Shown in pieces: positions 1 through 16,486 of a stretch of DNA of 64,000 bases. The notes below the pieces were generated by a model, which saw only the letters and a list, made by a program, of their open reading frames with translations, was not told the origin of the DNA and ran no database searches. This stretch comes from Buchnera aphidicola (Symydobius americanus) (GTDB lineage: Bacteria; Pseudomonadota; Gammaproteobacteria; Enterobacterales; Enterobacteriaceae). The stretch spans positions 1-64,000 of the forward strand of contig NZ_OZ060393.1 in assembly GCF_964059135.1 (NCBI RefSeq), read 5' to 3'. The translations under genes and the position numbers were made by a program. How positions within the stretch are numbered: the first letter of the stretch is position 1; every line of letters starts with the position of its first letter.

Positions 1-19
1 AAAATATATATAAGAGAAA

Positions 20-1903
20 ATGTCTAATCATAATTTATTTTTTCAAACAATTGTTGTCGGAGGGGGTCATGCTGGGACAGAAGCAGCATTAGCTTCTGCT
101 AGAATGAAAAAAGATACTTTATTAGTTACTAAGTCAATTAAAACTTTAGGATGTCTTTCATGTAACCCAGCAATTGGTGGAATTGGAAAAAGTCATTTAG
201 TTAAAGAAATTGATGCATTAGGAGGAGTCATGGCAATTGCTGCTGATTACTCTGGAATACAATTTCGAACATTAAATTCTACTAAAGGAATTGCTGTACA
301 ATCAACAAGAGTACAAATTGATCGTGATTTATATAGCAAATTTATAAAAAAAACTTTAATAAATCAAACATATTTAAATATTATAGAAGAAGAGGTAGAA
401 GATTTAATTATAAGAGATAAAAAAGTTTTAGGAATTATAACAAAAAAAAATAATAATTTTTATGCATCATCTGTAATTTTAACTACTGGTACTTTTTTAG
501 GAGGAAAAATATATATAGGATTAAATAGTTATCAGGGAGGAAGAATAGGAGACCATACATCAATTAAATTAGCTGAAAAATTAAAGAAATTATCTTTTAA
601 AATTAATAGATTAAAAACAGGTACTCCTCCTAGAATTGATATTAGAACAATTAATTTTAATAATTTAGTTGAACAGAAAGGACAAATACCAAAACCGAAT
701 TTTTCTTTTATTCCAACTAATTCTAAATTTTCAGAACAAATATCTTGCTTTATTACTCATACAAATGAAAAAACACATGAAATAATTAAAAATAATCTCC
801 ATAAAAGTCCTATATACCAAAACTTGATTCAAGGTATTGGACCTAGATATTGTCCTTCAATTGAAGATAAAATTGTTAAATTTCCAACAAGAAAATCTCA
901 TCAAATTTTTATTGAACCTGAAGGAAGATCTTGTATTGAAGCATATCCAAATGGTATTTCTACTAGTTTACCAATAAAAATTCAAAAACAAATTATTTCT
1001 TCAATTAAAGGATTTGAACATGCAAATATTTTACGTCCAGGATATGCTGTAGAATATGATTTTGTAGACCCTAGAGGATTAAAACCAACATTAGAAAGTA
1101 AGTATATCAAAGGATTATTTTTTGCAGGACAAATTAACGGAACGACTGGATATGAAGAAGCTGCAGCACAAGGTTTAATAGCAGGTTTAAATGCAGTTCT
1201 TCGAACATCCCGAACTTATCCTTCAGGTTGGTTTCCTAAACGGCATGAAGCGTATTTAGGCGTCTTAATTGATGATTTGTGCACTAAAGGAGTAACCGAA
1301 CCATATCGTATGTTTACTGCAAGAGCAGAATACAGATTAAATTTAAGAGAGAATAATGCTGATTTAAGACTGACAAAAATTGCACATGAATTAAAATTAA
1401 TTAATCAATTAAGGTGGAAAGTATACCAAAAAAAAAATCAAGAAATAAAATTTATAACATCTAAAATTAAAGATCATACAGTTATACCAAATTCTGATTT
1501 AAGTTTAAAAATACAAAAAAAATTTAATATTAAAATTAAAAAAGAATCAAGCATAATAGAATTATTAAAGCGTCCTGAAATTAATATATCAATATTTCAA
1601 ATATTAAATTTATTTAAGGAACAAAAAATTAATTACAATGCATTATTAGAAGTAATTACTCAAATTAAATATAATGGTTATATTTTAAAACAAAAAAAAG
1701 AAATTGAAAAACAATTAAAATATGAAAATATTATATTACCAAAGCCGTTTAATTATAATAATATTATAAGTTTATCATTAGAGGTCATTGATAAGTTAAA
1801 TAAATATCAACCTATTTCTATTGGGCATGCATCTAAAATTTCTGGAATTACGCCAGCAGCAATATCAATTTTATTAATTTATTTGAAAAAGAGATCTATT
1901 TAA
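20..1903 (+). CDS. mnmG: tRNA uridine-5-carboxymethylaminomethyl modification enzyme MnmG (GidA)
   Basis: FAD-binding subunit that, with MnmE, modifies the wobble uridine (position 34) of several tRNAs. The 627-residue product matches the family length (629 in E. coli). The N-terminus carries the dinucleotide-binding glycine motif GGGHAG (about residues 14-19), followed by the family blocks CNPAIGG and KTGTPPR, and near residue 370 the block [18 protein letters not shown]. The ATG at 20 follows a purine-rich AAGAGA. Its partner mnmE lies at 14900. In E. coli rsmG and atpI sit between mnmG and atpB; here only a 275-base AT-rich spacer (1904-2178) remains, with no reading frame and no visible DnaA box. 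Certain assignment. Confidence 0.98.
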   Translation: MSNHNLFFQTIVVGGGHAGTEAALASARMKKDTLLVTKSIKTLGCLSCNPAIGGIGKSHLVKEIDALGGVMAIAADYSGIQFRTLNSTKGIAVQSTRVQIDRDLYSKFIKKTLINQTYLNIIEEEVEDLIIRDKKVLGIITKKNNNFYASSVILTTGTFLGGKIYIGLNSYQGGRIGDHTSIKLAEKLKKLSFKINRLKTGTPPRIDIRTINFNNLVEQKGQIPKPNFSFIPTNSKFSEQISCFITHTNEKTHEIIKNNLHKSPIYQNLIQGIGPRYCPSIEDKIVKFPTRKSHQIFIEPEGRSCIEAYPNGISTSLPIKIQKQIISSIKGFEHANILRPGYAVEYDFVDPRGLKPTLESKYIKGLFFAGQINGTTGYEEAAAQGLIAGLNAVLRTSRTYPSGWFPKRHEAYLGVLIDDLCTKGVTEPYRMFTARAEYRLNLRENNADLRLTKIAHELKLINQLRWKVYQKKNQEIKFITSKIKDHTVIPNSDLSLKIQKKFNIKIKKESSIIELLKRPEINISIFQILNLFKEQKINYNALLEVITQIKYNGYILKQKKEIEKQLKYENIILPKPFNYNNIISLSLEVIDKLNKYQPISIGHASKISGITPAAISILLIYLKKRSI

Positions 1904-2139
1904 ATTAATAATTTTTAATTAATTTAATAAAATGTTGTATTAAAATAAATTCCTTTAAAATTTAAATATATAGTATAATATGTTTATTATTTTTTAAATA
2001 GATTAAAAAAAATATTTTTTAGAATTGAAGAATAATAAATTATAAATATTTAAACATTTTTAGTTATATAATTATAAATTACTGTTATATTTTTAAATTA
2101 TTTAAAATTCAATAATTTTGAACATAAAATTTTTCATAA

Positions 2140-3279
<1,140 letters not shown>

Positions 3280-3333
3280 ATATAAAAATTTATATTTTAA
3301 AAATATACATATTAATTTAAGGATAAATCATTT

Positions 3334-3807
3334 ATGGATTTAAATGCAACTATCATTGGTCAATCTATTTCATTTGTATTATTTATTTGGTTTTGTATGA
3401 AATATATTTGGCCAAATATTATCAATGTAATAGAAGATAGAAAAAAAGAAATTAATCTTGCAGTATTAAATATAGAAAATTCTAAAAAACAGATTGAAAT
3501 ATCTAAAATTCATGCCAATAACATTCTAAATGAATCAAAAAAAAAAGCACTTTCAATTATTGAAAAAGCAAATCAAAATAAATTAATCATTTTAGAACAA
3601 GCGCAATTATCTGCAAAATGTGAAAAAAACAAAATTCTTTCACAAGCAGAATCCGAAATTAATTTAAAAAAAGAAAAAATTCAATCTGAGTTAATACAAG
3701 AAATTAGTTCATTATCTATAATAATTGCAAAAAAAATTATTCAAGGTTCTATTCAAAATCATAATGAATTAGATGATTTAATTAAAAAATTAGAAATAAA
3801 TTTATAA
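3334..3807 (+). CDS. atpF: ATP synthase F0 subunit b
   Basis: Peripheral-stalk subunit that links the membrane sector to F1. The 157-residue protein (156 in E. coli) opens with MDLNATIIGQ and one transmembrane helix up to about residue 26. The rest is a long, lysine- and glutamate-rich, coiled-coil-like helix. The charged helix is much richer in lysine, asparagine and isoleucine than in free-living relatives, as AT mutation pressure predicts. Third F0 gene of the operon; atpH follows after 25 bases. Confidence 0.97.
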   Translation: MDLNATIIGQSISFVLFIWFCMKYIWPNIINVIEDRKKEINLAVLNIENSKKQIEISKIHANNILNESKKKALSIIEKANQNKLIILEQAQLSAKCEKNKILSQAESEINLKKEKIQSELIQEISSLSIIIAKKIIQGSIQNHNELDDLIKKLEINL

Positions 3808-3811
3808 GCTT

Positions 3812-3832
3812 TTGTGTATGAGGATAAAATCA
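3812..3832 (+). promoter_or_regulatory. Start-deciding region of atpH (SD-like GAGGAT)
   Basis: An in-frame TTG at 3812 and ATG at 3818 lie upstream of the GTG at 3833. The GAGGAT at 3820-3825 is seven bases before the GTG, and only the GTG start gives the family N-terminus and length, so I place the atpH start at 3833. Inference from spacing and family alignment. Confidence 0.55.
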
Positions 3833-4366
3833 GTGTTAAAAAATATTACTATAGCACGACCATATGCTGAAGCAATATTTGAATTTGCGATAGAAAAAAA
3901 TTCTTTAGAGAATTGGAAGAAATCATTATATTTATTTTCAGAAATATCTATACAAAAAGAAATTAAAATTTTTTTTTCCGAAATTTACCCACCTAATATT
4001 TTATTAGAAATTTTTTCCATTATATATCATGATAAAATGGATATTTATGAAAAAAATTTAATTAATTTATTAATTATAAATAAAAGATTTTTTTATTTAA
4101 AGGATATTTTCTTACATTTTTTAAAATTATATGATAAATATCGAAAGATTTTACATGTTAAATTAATATCTGCATGTAATTTTAACAATAAAAAAAAATA
4201 TCAAATTCATCAAATGTTAGAAAAAAAATTTAATAAAAATATTTATTTGAAATTTCAAGTAAACCCTATGATTTTAGATGGAATAATTATTTATGTAAAT
4301 GATTTAATTATTAATGATTGTTTAAATTATCATTTAAAAGAATTATCAAATTTTTTATTGTATTAG
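3833..4366 (+). CDS. atpH: ATP synthase F1 subunit delta
   Basis: Delta subunit, which caps F1 and attaches it to the b-subunit stalk. With the GTG start at 3833 the product is 177 residues, exactly the E. coli length, and the opening VLKNITIARPYAEAIFEF lines up residue for residue with the E. coli N-terminus (ITVARPYAKA). A longer frame exists from a TTG at 3812 but has no family support. The middle is poorly conserved, as is usual for this subunit, and very rich in Lys, Asn and Ile. Position between atpF and atpA confirms identity. Confidence 0.94.
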   Translation: MLKNITIARPYAEAIFEFAIEKNSLENWKKSLYLFSEISIQKEIKIFFSEIYPPNILLEIFSIIYHDKMDIYEKNLINLLIINKRFFYLKDIFLHFLKLYDKYRKILHVKLISACNFNNKKKYQIHQMLEKKFNKNIYLKFQVNPMILDGIIIYVNDLIINDCLNYHLKELSNFLLY

Positions 4367-4384
4367 CCGAGAATATATAAAAAC

Positions 4385-5932
4385 ATGAAATTCAATTCTA
4401 TTGAAATTAGTTCATTAATTAAACAACGTATTTCTAAATTTAATATAGTAAAAAACATTCATAGTGAAGGAATAATTATCTCTATATATGACGGAATTAT
4501 AAAAATTTATGGTATGAAAAAGGTCATGTTTGGAGAAATGTTATTAATATCAGACAATCAGTATGCATTAGCTTTAAATTTGGAAAGAGATGTTGTTAGT
4601 GCAGTCGTTATGGGTTCGTATCTTAATTTAACTGAAGGAATGTTAGTATATTCTACAGGTCGTATTTTAGAAATACCTGTAGGTTTAAGTTTGTTAGGAA
4701 GAGTTATTGATGTTTTAGGAAAACCCATTGATGGTAGGGGATCAATTATAAGTAATATATTTTTTCCTATTGAACAAGAAGCTCCTAATGTTATAGAAAG
4801 AAAATCTGTTACTGAACCTTTACATACTGGTTATAAAGCAATAGATGCTATGACACCAATCGGAAAAGGTCAAAGAGAATTAATTATTGGTGACAGACAA
4901 ACAGGAAAAACAACTCTAGCAATAGATACCATTATCAATCAAAAAGAATCTAATGTTTTTTGTATCTATGTTGCCATTGGTCAAAAACAATCTACTATAT
5001 TAAATGTTGTAAAAAAGTTAGAAGAATACAATGCATTATCATATACTATTATAGTAGTTGCTTCTGCATCGGAAGCCCCTGTTATGCAATATTTAGCTCC
5101 ATATTCTGGATGTGCAATAGGAGAATATTTTAGAGATCAAGGGAAAGATGCTTTGATAATTTACGATGATTTATCAAAACATGCAATTGCTTATCGACAA
5201 ATTTCATTATTATTAAAAAGACCACCCGGAAGAGAAGCGTTTCCTGGTGATATATTTTATTTACATTCAAGATTATTAGAAAGATCTGCACGTATTAACG
5301 AAAAAAGTGTTGAAAAACGAAGTAATGGATTGGTTAAAAATCAAACAGGATCATTAACTGCAATTCCTATTATTGAAACACAATCAGGTGATGTTTCGGC
5401 ATTCATACCAACAAATGTAATTTCTATTACTGATGGGCAAATTTTTTTAGAATCTAATCTATTCAATATTGGAATTAGACCTGCAATTAATCCAGGTATT
5501 TCGGTTTCTCGTGTTGGAAGTGCTGCTCAAACTGAAATTATTAAAAAATTATCTGGAACAATTAGAACATCTCTTGCTCAATATCGAGAACTGGCTTCAT
5601 TTGCTCAATTTTCTTCTGATCTTGATGAAAATACCAAAAAACAATTACAACATGGACAAAAAATTACTGAACTTTTGAAACAAAAACAAAATCATCCACT
5701 TTCTGTAGCTGAGCAATCGATTTTATTTTTTGCTGTTGAATATGGATTTATTGATGATATTGAATTAGAAAAAATGGTATTTTTTGAAGAATCAATATTA
5801 GCTTATTTTAATTGTCATTATTCCAAGTTAATTCAATTAATTAATTTAAATGGATTGTATACTCCAGATGTGCAATTTCAATTTAAAAAAATTATTAAAA
5901 AGTTTAAAAAATCTAATATTGGTCAATATTAA
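4385..5932 (+). CDS. atpA: ATP synthase F1 subunit alpha
   Basis: Non-catalytic nucleotide-binding subunit of F1. The 515-residue protein (513 in E. coli) starts [16 protein letters not shown], has the P-loop GDRQTGKT near residue 170, the block [16 protein letters not shown], the arginine-rich segment [11 protein letters not shown], and the late signature [17 protein letters not shown]. All expected blocks are present. It begins 18 bases after atpH. Confidence 0.98.
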   Translation: MKFNSIEISSLIKQRISKFNIVKNIHSEGIIISIYDGIIKIYGMKKVMFGEMLLISDNQYALALNLERDVVSAVVMGSYLNLTEGMLVYSTGRILEIPVGLSLLGRVIDVLGKPIDGRGSIISNIFFPIEQEAPNVIERKSVTEPLHTGYKAIDAMTPIGKGQRELIIGDRQTGKTTLAIDTIINQKESNVFCIYVAIGQKQSTILNVVKKLEEYNALSYTIIVVASASEAPVMQYLAPYSGCAIGEYFRDQGKDALIIYDDLSKHAIAYRQISLLLKRPPGREAFPGDIFYLHSRLLERSARINEKSVEKRSNGLVKNQTGSLTAIPIIETQSGDVSAFIPTNVISITDGQIFLESNLFNIGIRPAINPGISVSRVGSAAQTEIIKKLSGTIRTSLAQYRELASFAQFSSDLDENTKKQLQHGQKITELLKQKQNHPLSVAEQSILFFAVEYGFIDDIELEKMVFFEESILAYFNCHYSKLIQLINLNGLYTPDVQFQFKKIIKKFKKSNIGQY

Positions 5933-5971
5933 TAATGTAAAAATTTATTAGAGTTACTAAATAGGTAAATT

Positions 5972-8273
<2,302 letters not shown>

Positions 8274-8318
8274 TATATTTTAAATATTCATGATTAATAA
8301 AAGGATATTATTAATTAT

Positions 8319-8729
8319 ATGAAGTGCTATTTAAATGTAGTAAATACATATAATAATTTTTTTTCTGATTATATTAAGAAAATACATATTAATAGTATAT
8401 CTGGAGAATTAGGTATTTATTCTGGACATTCTCCATTATTAACTATTATTCAACCCGGTCCATTATGTATTTTTCGAGATAATAAAAAAATTAAATATTT
8501 TTATATTTCTGGAGGTATTTTAGAAGTACAACCAGATCATATTAGCATTTTATCAGATATTGTAATAAATCATGATAATTTATGCTTTAAAAAATTACTC
8601 CAAGAAAAGATCTTTATAGGAAATAAAATAAAATTTTTACAATATTCTAAATCATATAAATTAAAAAAAACACTTTTAGAAATTAATGCAAAATTAAAAG
8701 TTTTAGAAATAGTTAAAAAATATAGTTAA
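8319..8729 (+). CDS. atpC: ATP synthase F1 subunit epsilon
   Basis: Regulatory subunit at the foot of the central stalk, last gene of the atp operon. The 136-residue product (139 in E. coli) contains the family block GELGIYSGHSPLLTIIQPG near residues 27-45, then the beta-sandwich repeat FYISGGILEVQPDHISIL. The C-terminal helical part is divergent and lysine-rich. It is followed by a GC-rich hairpin and then by gyrB on the other strand. Confidence 0.96.
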   Translation: MKCYLNVVNTYNNFFSDYIKKIHINSISGELGIYSGHSPLLTIIQPGPLCIFRDNKKIKYFYISGGILEVQPDHISILSDIVINHDNLCFKKLLQEKIFIGNKIKFLQYSKSYKLKKTLLEINAKLKVLEIVKKYS

Positions 8730-8739
8730 ATTTAAAATA

Positions 8740-8774
8740 CGGCAGGTAAATTAATATTATCAATCATCCTGCCG
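8740..8774. terminator. Bidirectional terminator hairpin between atpC and gyrB
   Basis: CGGCAGG (8740-8746) pairs perfectly with CCTGCCG (8768-8774) around a 21-base AT-rich loop. A seven-pair, GC-rich stem is exceptional in this sequence, and it lies between two convergent genes, so it most likely ends both transcripts. The flanks are AT-rich but without a long pure T run. Confidence 0.75.
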
Positions 8775-8817
8775 ACTTTATAAAATTAATAATATTATTT
8801 AATATAATTAATTTTTT

Positions 8818-11235
<2,418 letters not shown>

Positions 11236-11372
11236 TTATTTTCCTAATTTTTTATTTTTAATACAATATACAATATAAATACGTTATTTATATTAATTTA
11301 ATGAATTCATTTAATTAAATTTTAATAAATATTTTATTTTTTTTAATATATATTTAGTATAAGAATATATAT

Positions 11373-12473
11373 TTATATAATTAATGGCATAATTATATAA
11401 GTCGAATAATATTCGTTAATATTTTTTATATATATACTATTTGTTGATTGATTTAATAATATTTTAATATCATTTTCTTCAATTACGTTAATTACTTCCA
11501 TTATATAATGAATATTCATTGTTAATTCTATTATTTTATTTGAATAATTAATTCTAAATCGTTCTTGAATTTTTTCTTCATATTCATTATGAAAACTAAC
11601 AGTACATATCTGATTGTTAAAAGTTAATTTTACTCCTTTTGATTTATTACTAGATAATACGTAAGCTCGATTTAATGCGGATTGTAATTTATTACGATTA
11701 ATTATGATTGTTTGATCGAAATTATCAATTAATATACTTTTATAATCGGGAAAATCATGATCAATTAATTTACTCGATATAATGTATTCTTTTGTATAAA
11801 TTTGTAACATTTTTTTTCCGACTTTCATTTTAAATGTGTCATCAGTTTCTTTTAATATTTTAATTAATTCTGTAATAGTTTTTCGGGGTATAATCATAGA
11901 ATGATTTTGAATTGATTGTTCGATTTTTACAGTAGATATAGACATGCGATATCCATCTGTAGTAATTGCTGATATTTTATTTTTTTTGATTTCTAAATAT
12001 AATCCATTTAAATAATTTCTAACATCTTGTTTTGCCATTGAGAATTGTGTATTATGAATAATATCTCTAATTTTTTTTTGAGATACAAAAATTTCAATAA
12101 TATTATCTTCTGTTTTAAATTTTGGAAAATTTTTGCTTTCTGATATAGAAATTATAAAAAAGATATTTTGATAAAAAATTTTTATATAATTTCCTTGTAT
12201 TTTTATTTCAATCATAGCATCATTTGGAAAACTTCGGATAATATTTAATAATCTTTTTCCGGGTACGGTAATACTTCCATTTTTATAGTTTTTTTGACAT
12301 GGTATTTTAGATACTAATTCTATTTCTAAATTAGTACTAATCAAAAATAAATATTTCGATTGTACTTTTAAGAGTATATTATTTAGGATTGGATTTTCAA
12401 TATTAATTGATAATAAACTATTTAATTTTTGCAGTGGTTTTAAAAGTATTGTTTTTTCTATAATAAAGTGCAT
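11373..12473 (-). CDS. dnaN: DNA polymerase III sliding clamp (beta)
   Basis: Ring-shaped processivity clamp of the replicative polymerase. It has 366 residues, the E. coli length. Recognisable blocks are LLSINIENPILNNILL, the middle-domain YLNGLYLEI with TTDGYRMS, and the C-terminal YYSTYIIMPLII matching the family ending (YVVMPMRL). It is divergent between those blocks. dnaA, which normally follows toward rpmH, is absent: only 126 bases separate dnaN from rpmH. Confidence 0.97.
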   Translation of the reverse strand: MHFIIEKTILLKPLQKLNSLLSINIENPILNNILLKVQSKYLFLISTNLEIELVSKIPCQKNYKNGSITVPGKRLLNIIRSFPNDAMIEIKIQGNYIKIFYQNIFFIISISESKNFPKFKTEDNIIEIFVSQKKIRDIIHNTQFSMAKQDVRNYLNGLYLEIKKNKISAITTDGYRMSISTVKIEQSIQNHSMIIPRKTITELIKILKETDDTFKMKVGKKMLQIYTKEYIISSKLIDHDFPDYKSILIDNFDQTIIINRNKLQSALNRAYVLSSNKSKGVKLTFNNQICTVSFHNEYEEKIQERFRINYSNKIIELTMNIHYIMEVINVIEENDIKILLNQSTNSIYIKNINEYYSTYIIMPLII

Positions 12474-12599
12474 TTTTAATCTTCCTTTTTAAATTGGATT
12501 AAAAAATAATACTTTAAATAATTTATTAAATTCAAATTATAAAGTATAATATAATAATTTATTATTTTAATATTTATATCTTGATTTAGGTCTAGATTA

Positions 12600-12746
12600 A
12601 TGAAAAGAACTTTTCAACCTTCTATTTTAAAACGTAATAGAGTACATGGATTTCGATCTCGTATGTCAACAAAAAACGGTCGATATATTTTATCTCGCCG
12701 TCGAAATAAATCACGCATACGTTTAACTATATCTTCTAAGTCTTGA
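12600..12746 (+). CDS. rpmH: 50S ribosomal protein L34
   Basis: Small basic protein of the large ribosomal subunit. A 48-codon frame begins [18 protein letters not shown] and continues [17 protein letters not shown], matching the 46-residue E. coli protein nearly throughout, with a slightly longer tail ending SSKS. It is followed after 11 bases by rnpA, the universal bacterial pair. The frame reads 12600 ATG to 12744-12746 TGA. Confidence 0.96.
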   Translation: MKRTFQPSILKRNRVHGFRSRMSTKNGRYILSRRRNKSRIRLTISSKS

Positions 12747-12757
12747 TAAATATATAC

Positions 12758-13102
12758 ATGCGAAAGTTATCTTTTTCAAAAAAAATGCGTTTATTAAATT
12801 CTGATGATTTTAATAATGTTTTTAAGTGTTCTAAAAAATATGAAATATCTGAAATTATTATTTTGTATCGAAGTAATCAATTAAATTATCCTAGATTAGG
12901 TATAATAGTTTCTAAAAAAGTTTCAAAATATTCTCATCAAAGAAATTTATTTAAAAGATTAATTCGGGAGAGTTTTCGCTTAATTCAATATCGTTTAATG
13001 TATTTTGACTTTGTTATCATAGTTAAACCAAATATGTTGATACTTCAAAAAAATAAAATACAAATTCTTTTAAAACATTTATGGATGCGTTATTATATAT
13101 AA
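12758..13102 (+). CDS. rnpA: Ribonuclease P protein component
   Basis: Protein subunit of RNase P, which matures the 5' ends of tRNAs. I take the ATG at 12758 (114 residues, against 119 in E. coli), because MRKLSFSKKMRLLNSDDF aligns with the E. coli start; an in-frame TTG at 12743 would overlap rpmH. The RNA-binding motif RNLFKRLIRESFRL (RNxxKR type) is present, as is the PRLGIIVSKKV block. yidD, next in E. coli, is gone; the spacer to yidC is 99 bases. Confidence 0.95.
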   Translation: MRKLSFSKKMRLLNSDDFNNVFKCSKKYEISEIIILYRSNQLNYPRLGIIVSKKVSKYSHQRNLFKRLIRESFRLIQYRLMYFDFVIIVKPNMLILQKNKIQILLKHLWMRYYI

Positions 13103-13201
13103 TAATTCTTTTTTTAAATAAATTAATCATTGTTATTAATAATTGATTTAATTATGTATTTTTTTTAAAAATATTAAAATATTTTAAAATGTTTTAAAGA
13201 A

Positions 13202-14842
13202 ATGAGAATATTAATTATGTGTTTAAAACGTATTTTTTTGATTTTTTTATGTTTATTATTAATAATTTTTTCATGGAAACAATGGAATATCTCAATAAAA
13301 AATTTTAATTTTAAATCAGTAAAAGTTTCTCATAATTTAATAGAATCTTCGTTAAAAAATGATAGTCAAATAAATAATGTTCATGTTAAGACTGATGTAA
13401 TGAATGTAATAATTAATTTATCTAATGGTAATATTAAGGAAATTAAATTACTTCAATATCAAGAACATTTAAATTCATTTAAAAAATTTATACTATTTAA
13501 TAAACAAAAAACATCTATTTATAAAATCCAAGAAGGTTTATTAAGCAATGAATCTCTAAAATTCATAGATAAAAATTATGCAATTAATTTTAAACATTAT
13601 AAATTAGCAAATGATCAAAAAATATTACGTGTTCCAGTAGAATTCGTATCAAAAAATGGTGTACAATACATTAAAAATTTTATTTTTAAAAGAGGATCAT
13701 ATGATATACAGATTGAATATTACATACATAATTTAAATATATTTTCAGTAAATTTAAATTTATTTGGAAAAATTCAAGAAAAATTTTTAATTCAAAAGAA
13801 AAAAAATATTTTTCATATATCTTCAAATACTAATCATTTAAGTAATATATCTTATTATTCGGATAATAATAAGTATAATAAATTTTCATTTGATGATATT
13901 TATCGTGGTCGAAATATAAAAATTTTTTCTCATGATGGTTGGATTGGATCATCTCAAAAGTATTTTATTATTTCCTGGATTATGAATCCTAAAAATCAGA
14001 ATATGATGCATGCATATTATTTACATGATAATCAAGTAGTAATTGAATATCATACGTTAGATATTAGTATTTTTTCTGGCCAGAAAAAGATTTTAAGAAG
14101 TATATTATGGGCTGGTCCAAAAATTCAACACAAAATGTCATTAATTAATTCTTCGCTGGGTTTATCAATAGATTATGGATTTTTATGGTTTTTATCTAGA
14201 CCATGTTTTTTATTTTTAAATATATTACATAATATAACTGGAAATTGGGGTATTTCTATTATTATTATTACATTTATTATGCGATTTTTAATGTATCCTT
14301 TAACTAAATTTCAATATCTTACAATAGCTAAGATAAAATCTTTACAACCTCAAATTAATACTTTAAAAGAAAAGTTTAAAAATGATACGGTTAGATTAAA
14401 TCAATTTGTTTTAAAATTATATAAAGATGAAAATATTCATCCATTAGGAGGTTTTTTACCAGTACTAATTCAAATGCCAATTTTTTTATCGTTATATTCT
14501 ATGTTAGTAAATTCTATCGAATTACGCCATTCTCCTTTTTTATTTTGGATTTATGATTTGTCTGATCGTGATCCATTTTATATTCTTCCTATTATTATGG
14601 GAATTACTACTTTTTATATTCAAAAAACTTCCCCTCCAGATTTAGTTAAAAATGATAGTAGAACACAAAATATCATGAATCTTGTACCTATTTTTCTATC
14701 TTTTATTTTTTTATGGTTTCCATCAGGACTAGTATTATATTATCTTGTGGGTAATATTGTAACTATTATACAACAAATTATTATTTATAAAGAATTTCAG
14801 AATATAAAAAAAAATAAGAAAAATAATACAATTTTAAAATGA
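13202..14842 (+). CDS. yidC: Membrane protein insertase YidC
   Basis: Inner-membrane insertase that works alone or with SecYEG. The 546-residue protein (548 in E. coli) has an N-terminal membrane segment (about residues 8-22), a large, poorly conserved periplasmic domain, and the conserved C-terminal core starting near residue 330. The core includes GNWGISIIIITFIMRFLMYPLT with the functionally important arginine, and LGGFLPVLIQMPIFLSLY. A second ATG at 13217 could also be the start. The tail is lysine-rich, as expected for ribosome contact. Confidence 0.96.
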   Translation: MRILIMCLKRIFLIFLCLLLIIFSWKQWNISIKNFNFKSVKVSHNLIESSLKNDSQINNVHVKTDVMNVIINLSNGNIKEIKLLQYQEHLNSFKKFILFNKQKTSIYKIQEGLLSNESLKFIDKNYAINFKHYKLANDQKILRVPVEFVSKNGVQYIKNFIFKRGSYDIQIEYYIHNLNIFSVNLNLFGKIQEKFLIQKKKNIFHISSNTNHLSNISYYSDNNKYNKFSFDDIYRGRNIKIFSHDGWIGSSQKYFIISWIMNPKNQNMMHAYYLHDNQVVIEYHTLDISIFSGQKKILRSILWAGPKIQHKMSLINSSLGLSIDYGFLWFLSRPCFLFLNILHNITGNWGISIIIITFIMRFLMYPLTKFQYLTIAKIKSLQPQINTLKEKFKNDTVRLNQFVLKLYKDENIHPLGGFLPVLIQMPIFLSLYSMLVNSIELRHSPFLFWIYDLSDRDPFYILPIIMGITTFYIQKTSPPDLVKNDSRTQNIMNLVPIFLSFIFLWFPSGLVLYYLVGNIVTIIQQIIIYKEFQNIKKNKKNNTILK

Positions 14843-14899
14843 TGACTTTTATAAAATATGTTATTTTAATAATACAATGTTGATATTAATAAAAAATTT

Positions 14900-16261
14900 A
14901 TGTTTTATGATACTATAGTGGCTCCTTGTACACCATATGGACGATCCGGTGTAGGTATATTAAAAATATCTGGTATTCATTCTAAAAGAGTTGCTTATAA
15001 AGTATTAGGTAAAATTCCGATTCCTAGATATGCATATTATTCAAAATTTATAGATAATCTGGGTGCTGTTATTGATTCAGGAATTGCTTTATGGTTTCCA
15101 AAACCAAATTCTTGTACAGGAGAGGATGTTCTTGAATTGCATTGTCATGGTAATCCAACGATTTTAGATTTATTAATTAAAACTATTCTTTCTATTCATG
15201 GTATTCGTTTAGCAAATCCTGGTGAATTTTCTGAACGTTCTTTTTTAAATAATAAAATAGATTTAATTCAAGCTGAATCTATTATGGATCTAATTCATGC
15301 GAATTCTGAAGCAGCTGTAAAATCTTCATTAAGATCTCTGCAGGGTTTTTTTTCGAAGGAGATTAATAGTTTAATATTGCAAGTTAATAAAATTAGAGTT
15401 TTAGTGGAAGCTTCAATTAATTTTCCTGAAGATGATACTCGTATTCTTGATCATAAAATTACTCAAGATATTAATAATATTTTTTTGAAACTAATTGATA
15501 TTAATAAAATTTCCAATTCTGGATTTTTGTTACAAGAAGGAGTAAAAGTTTCTCTAGTTGGAAAACCTAATTCAGGAAAATCAAGTATATTTAACGCATT
15601 ATTATTAGATAATGCTGCAATTGTAACAGATATTGAAGGAACAACTCGCGATATTTTAAATGAAAGTTTTCAAATTGATGGAATAACATTTCATATTAGT
15701 GATACTGCTGGTTTACGATCCACAGATAATATTATAGAAATTTTAGGTATAAAAAAAACTATCGAACAAATTAAATTATCTGATCATATTCTTTTAGTTA
15801 TTGATGATACATCAGAAAAATTTAAAAAGAAAAAATATATTTCTGATTTTATAAAAAAATTTATTCTAAATCAACGAATTACTATTTTATTTAATAAATC
15901 AGATCTTTCCAAAAAAAAATCGTATATAAAAAAAAGTAATTTTGGCTATTCATGCATTTATCTTTCTGCAAAAACAGGATCTGGAATTGAAATTTTAAAA
16001 AATCATTTAAAAAAGCAAGCGCTTGGAAAAAATGTTATTCCAGGAGAAATTTTTTTAGCGCGTCGTCGACATATAGATATTTTATCACGCGTACAAAAAA
16101 AAATTAAAAATATTAAAAAGATATGGATGATTGAAAGAAACGTAGAATTATTAGCAGAAGATTTAAAATCTATTCAGAATATTTTAGGAGAAATTACAGG
16201 AAAAGTAACTTCTAATCAAATTTTGAATTCTATATTTTCTACTTTTTGTATTGGTAAGTAG
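14900..16261 (+). CDS. mnmE: tRNA uridine modification GTPase MnmE (TrmE)
   Basis: Partner of MnmG in wobble-uridine modification. The 453-residue protein (454 in E. coli) has the folate-binding N-terminal domain (TIVAPCTPYGRSGVGILKISG), a helical domain interrupted by a GTPase domain with GKPNSGKSS (G1), GTTRD (G2), DTAGL (G3) and NKSD (G4), and the C-terminal catalytic FCIGK with its cysteine. Nothing essential is missing. The gene is followed by tRNA-Phe on the other strand. Confidence 0.97.
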   Translation: MFYDTIVAPCTPYGRSGVGILKISGIHSKRVAYKVLGKIPIPRYAYYSKFIDNLGAVIDSGIALWFPKPNSCTGEDVLELHCHGNPTILDLLIKTILSIHGIRLANPGEFSERSFLNNKIDLIQAESIMDLIHANSEAAVKSSLRSLQGFFSKEINSLILQVNKIRVLVEASINFPEDDTRILDHKITQDINNIFLKLIDINKISNSGFLLQEGVKVSLVGKPNSGKSSIFNALLLDNAAIVTDIEGTTRDILNESFQIDGITFHISDTAGLRSTDNIIEILGIKKTIEQIKLSDHILLVIDDTSEKFKKKKYISDFIKKFILNQRITILFNKSDLSKKKSYIKKSNFGYSCIYLSAKTGSGIEILKNHLKKQALGKNVIPGEIFLARRRHIDILSRVQKKIKNIKKIWMIERNVELLAEDLKSIQNILGEITGKVTSNQILNSIFSTFCIGK

Positions 16262-16287
16262 ATGATAATAGTTTTTTAAAATTAATA

Positions 16288-16360
16288 TGCCCGAAGGTGG
16301 AATTGAACCACCGACACAGGGATTTTCAGTCCCTTGCTCTACCAACTGAGCTATTCGGGC
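16288..16360 (-). tRNA. tRNA-Phe (anticodon GAA)
   Basis: Reading the minus strand, the acceptor GCCCGAA pairs with TTCGGGC, the D arm is GCTCAGTTGGTAGAGC, and the anticodon stem GGGAC/TCCCT-type encloses the GAA anticodon. The T arm is GGTGGTTCAATTCCACC. The 73 bases end with discriminator A, and no CCA is encoded. It lies beside groE, as pheU does in E. coli. Confidence 0.97.
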
Positions 16361-16486
16361 AAATTAAACTATAGTATAAATTAAAGCATTAAATGTTAAT
16401 AAATGTCAATAGTTTTATTTTGTAATGTTTTAATTTAATTTTAGTGATATATATAAAATATTGTATTAATTTAATTTTTTGGTACT

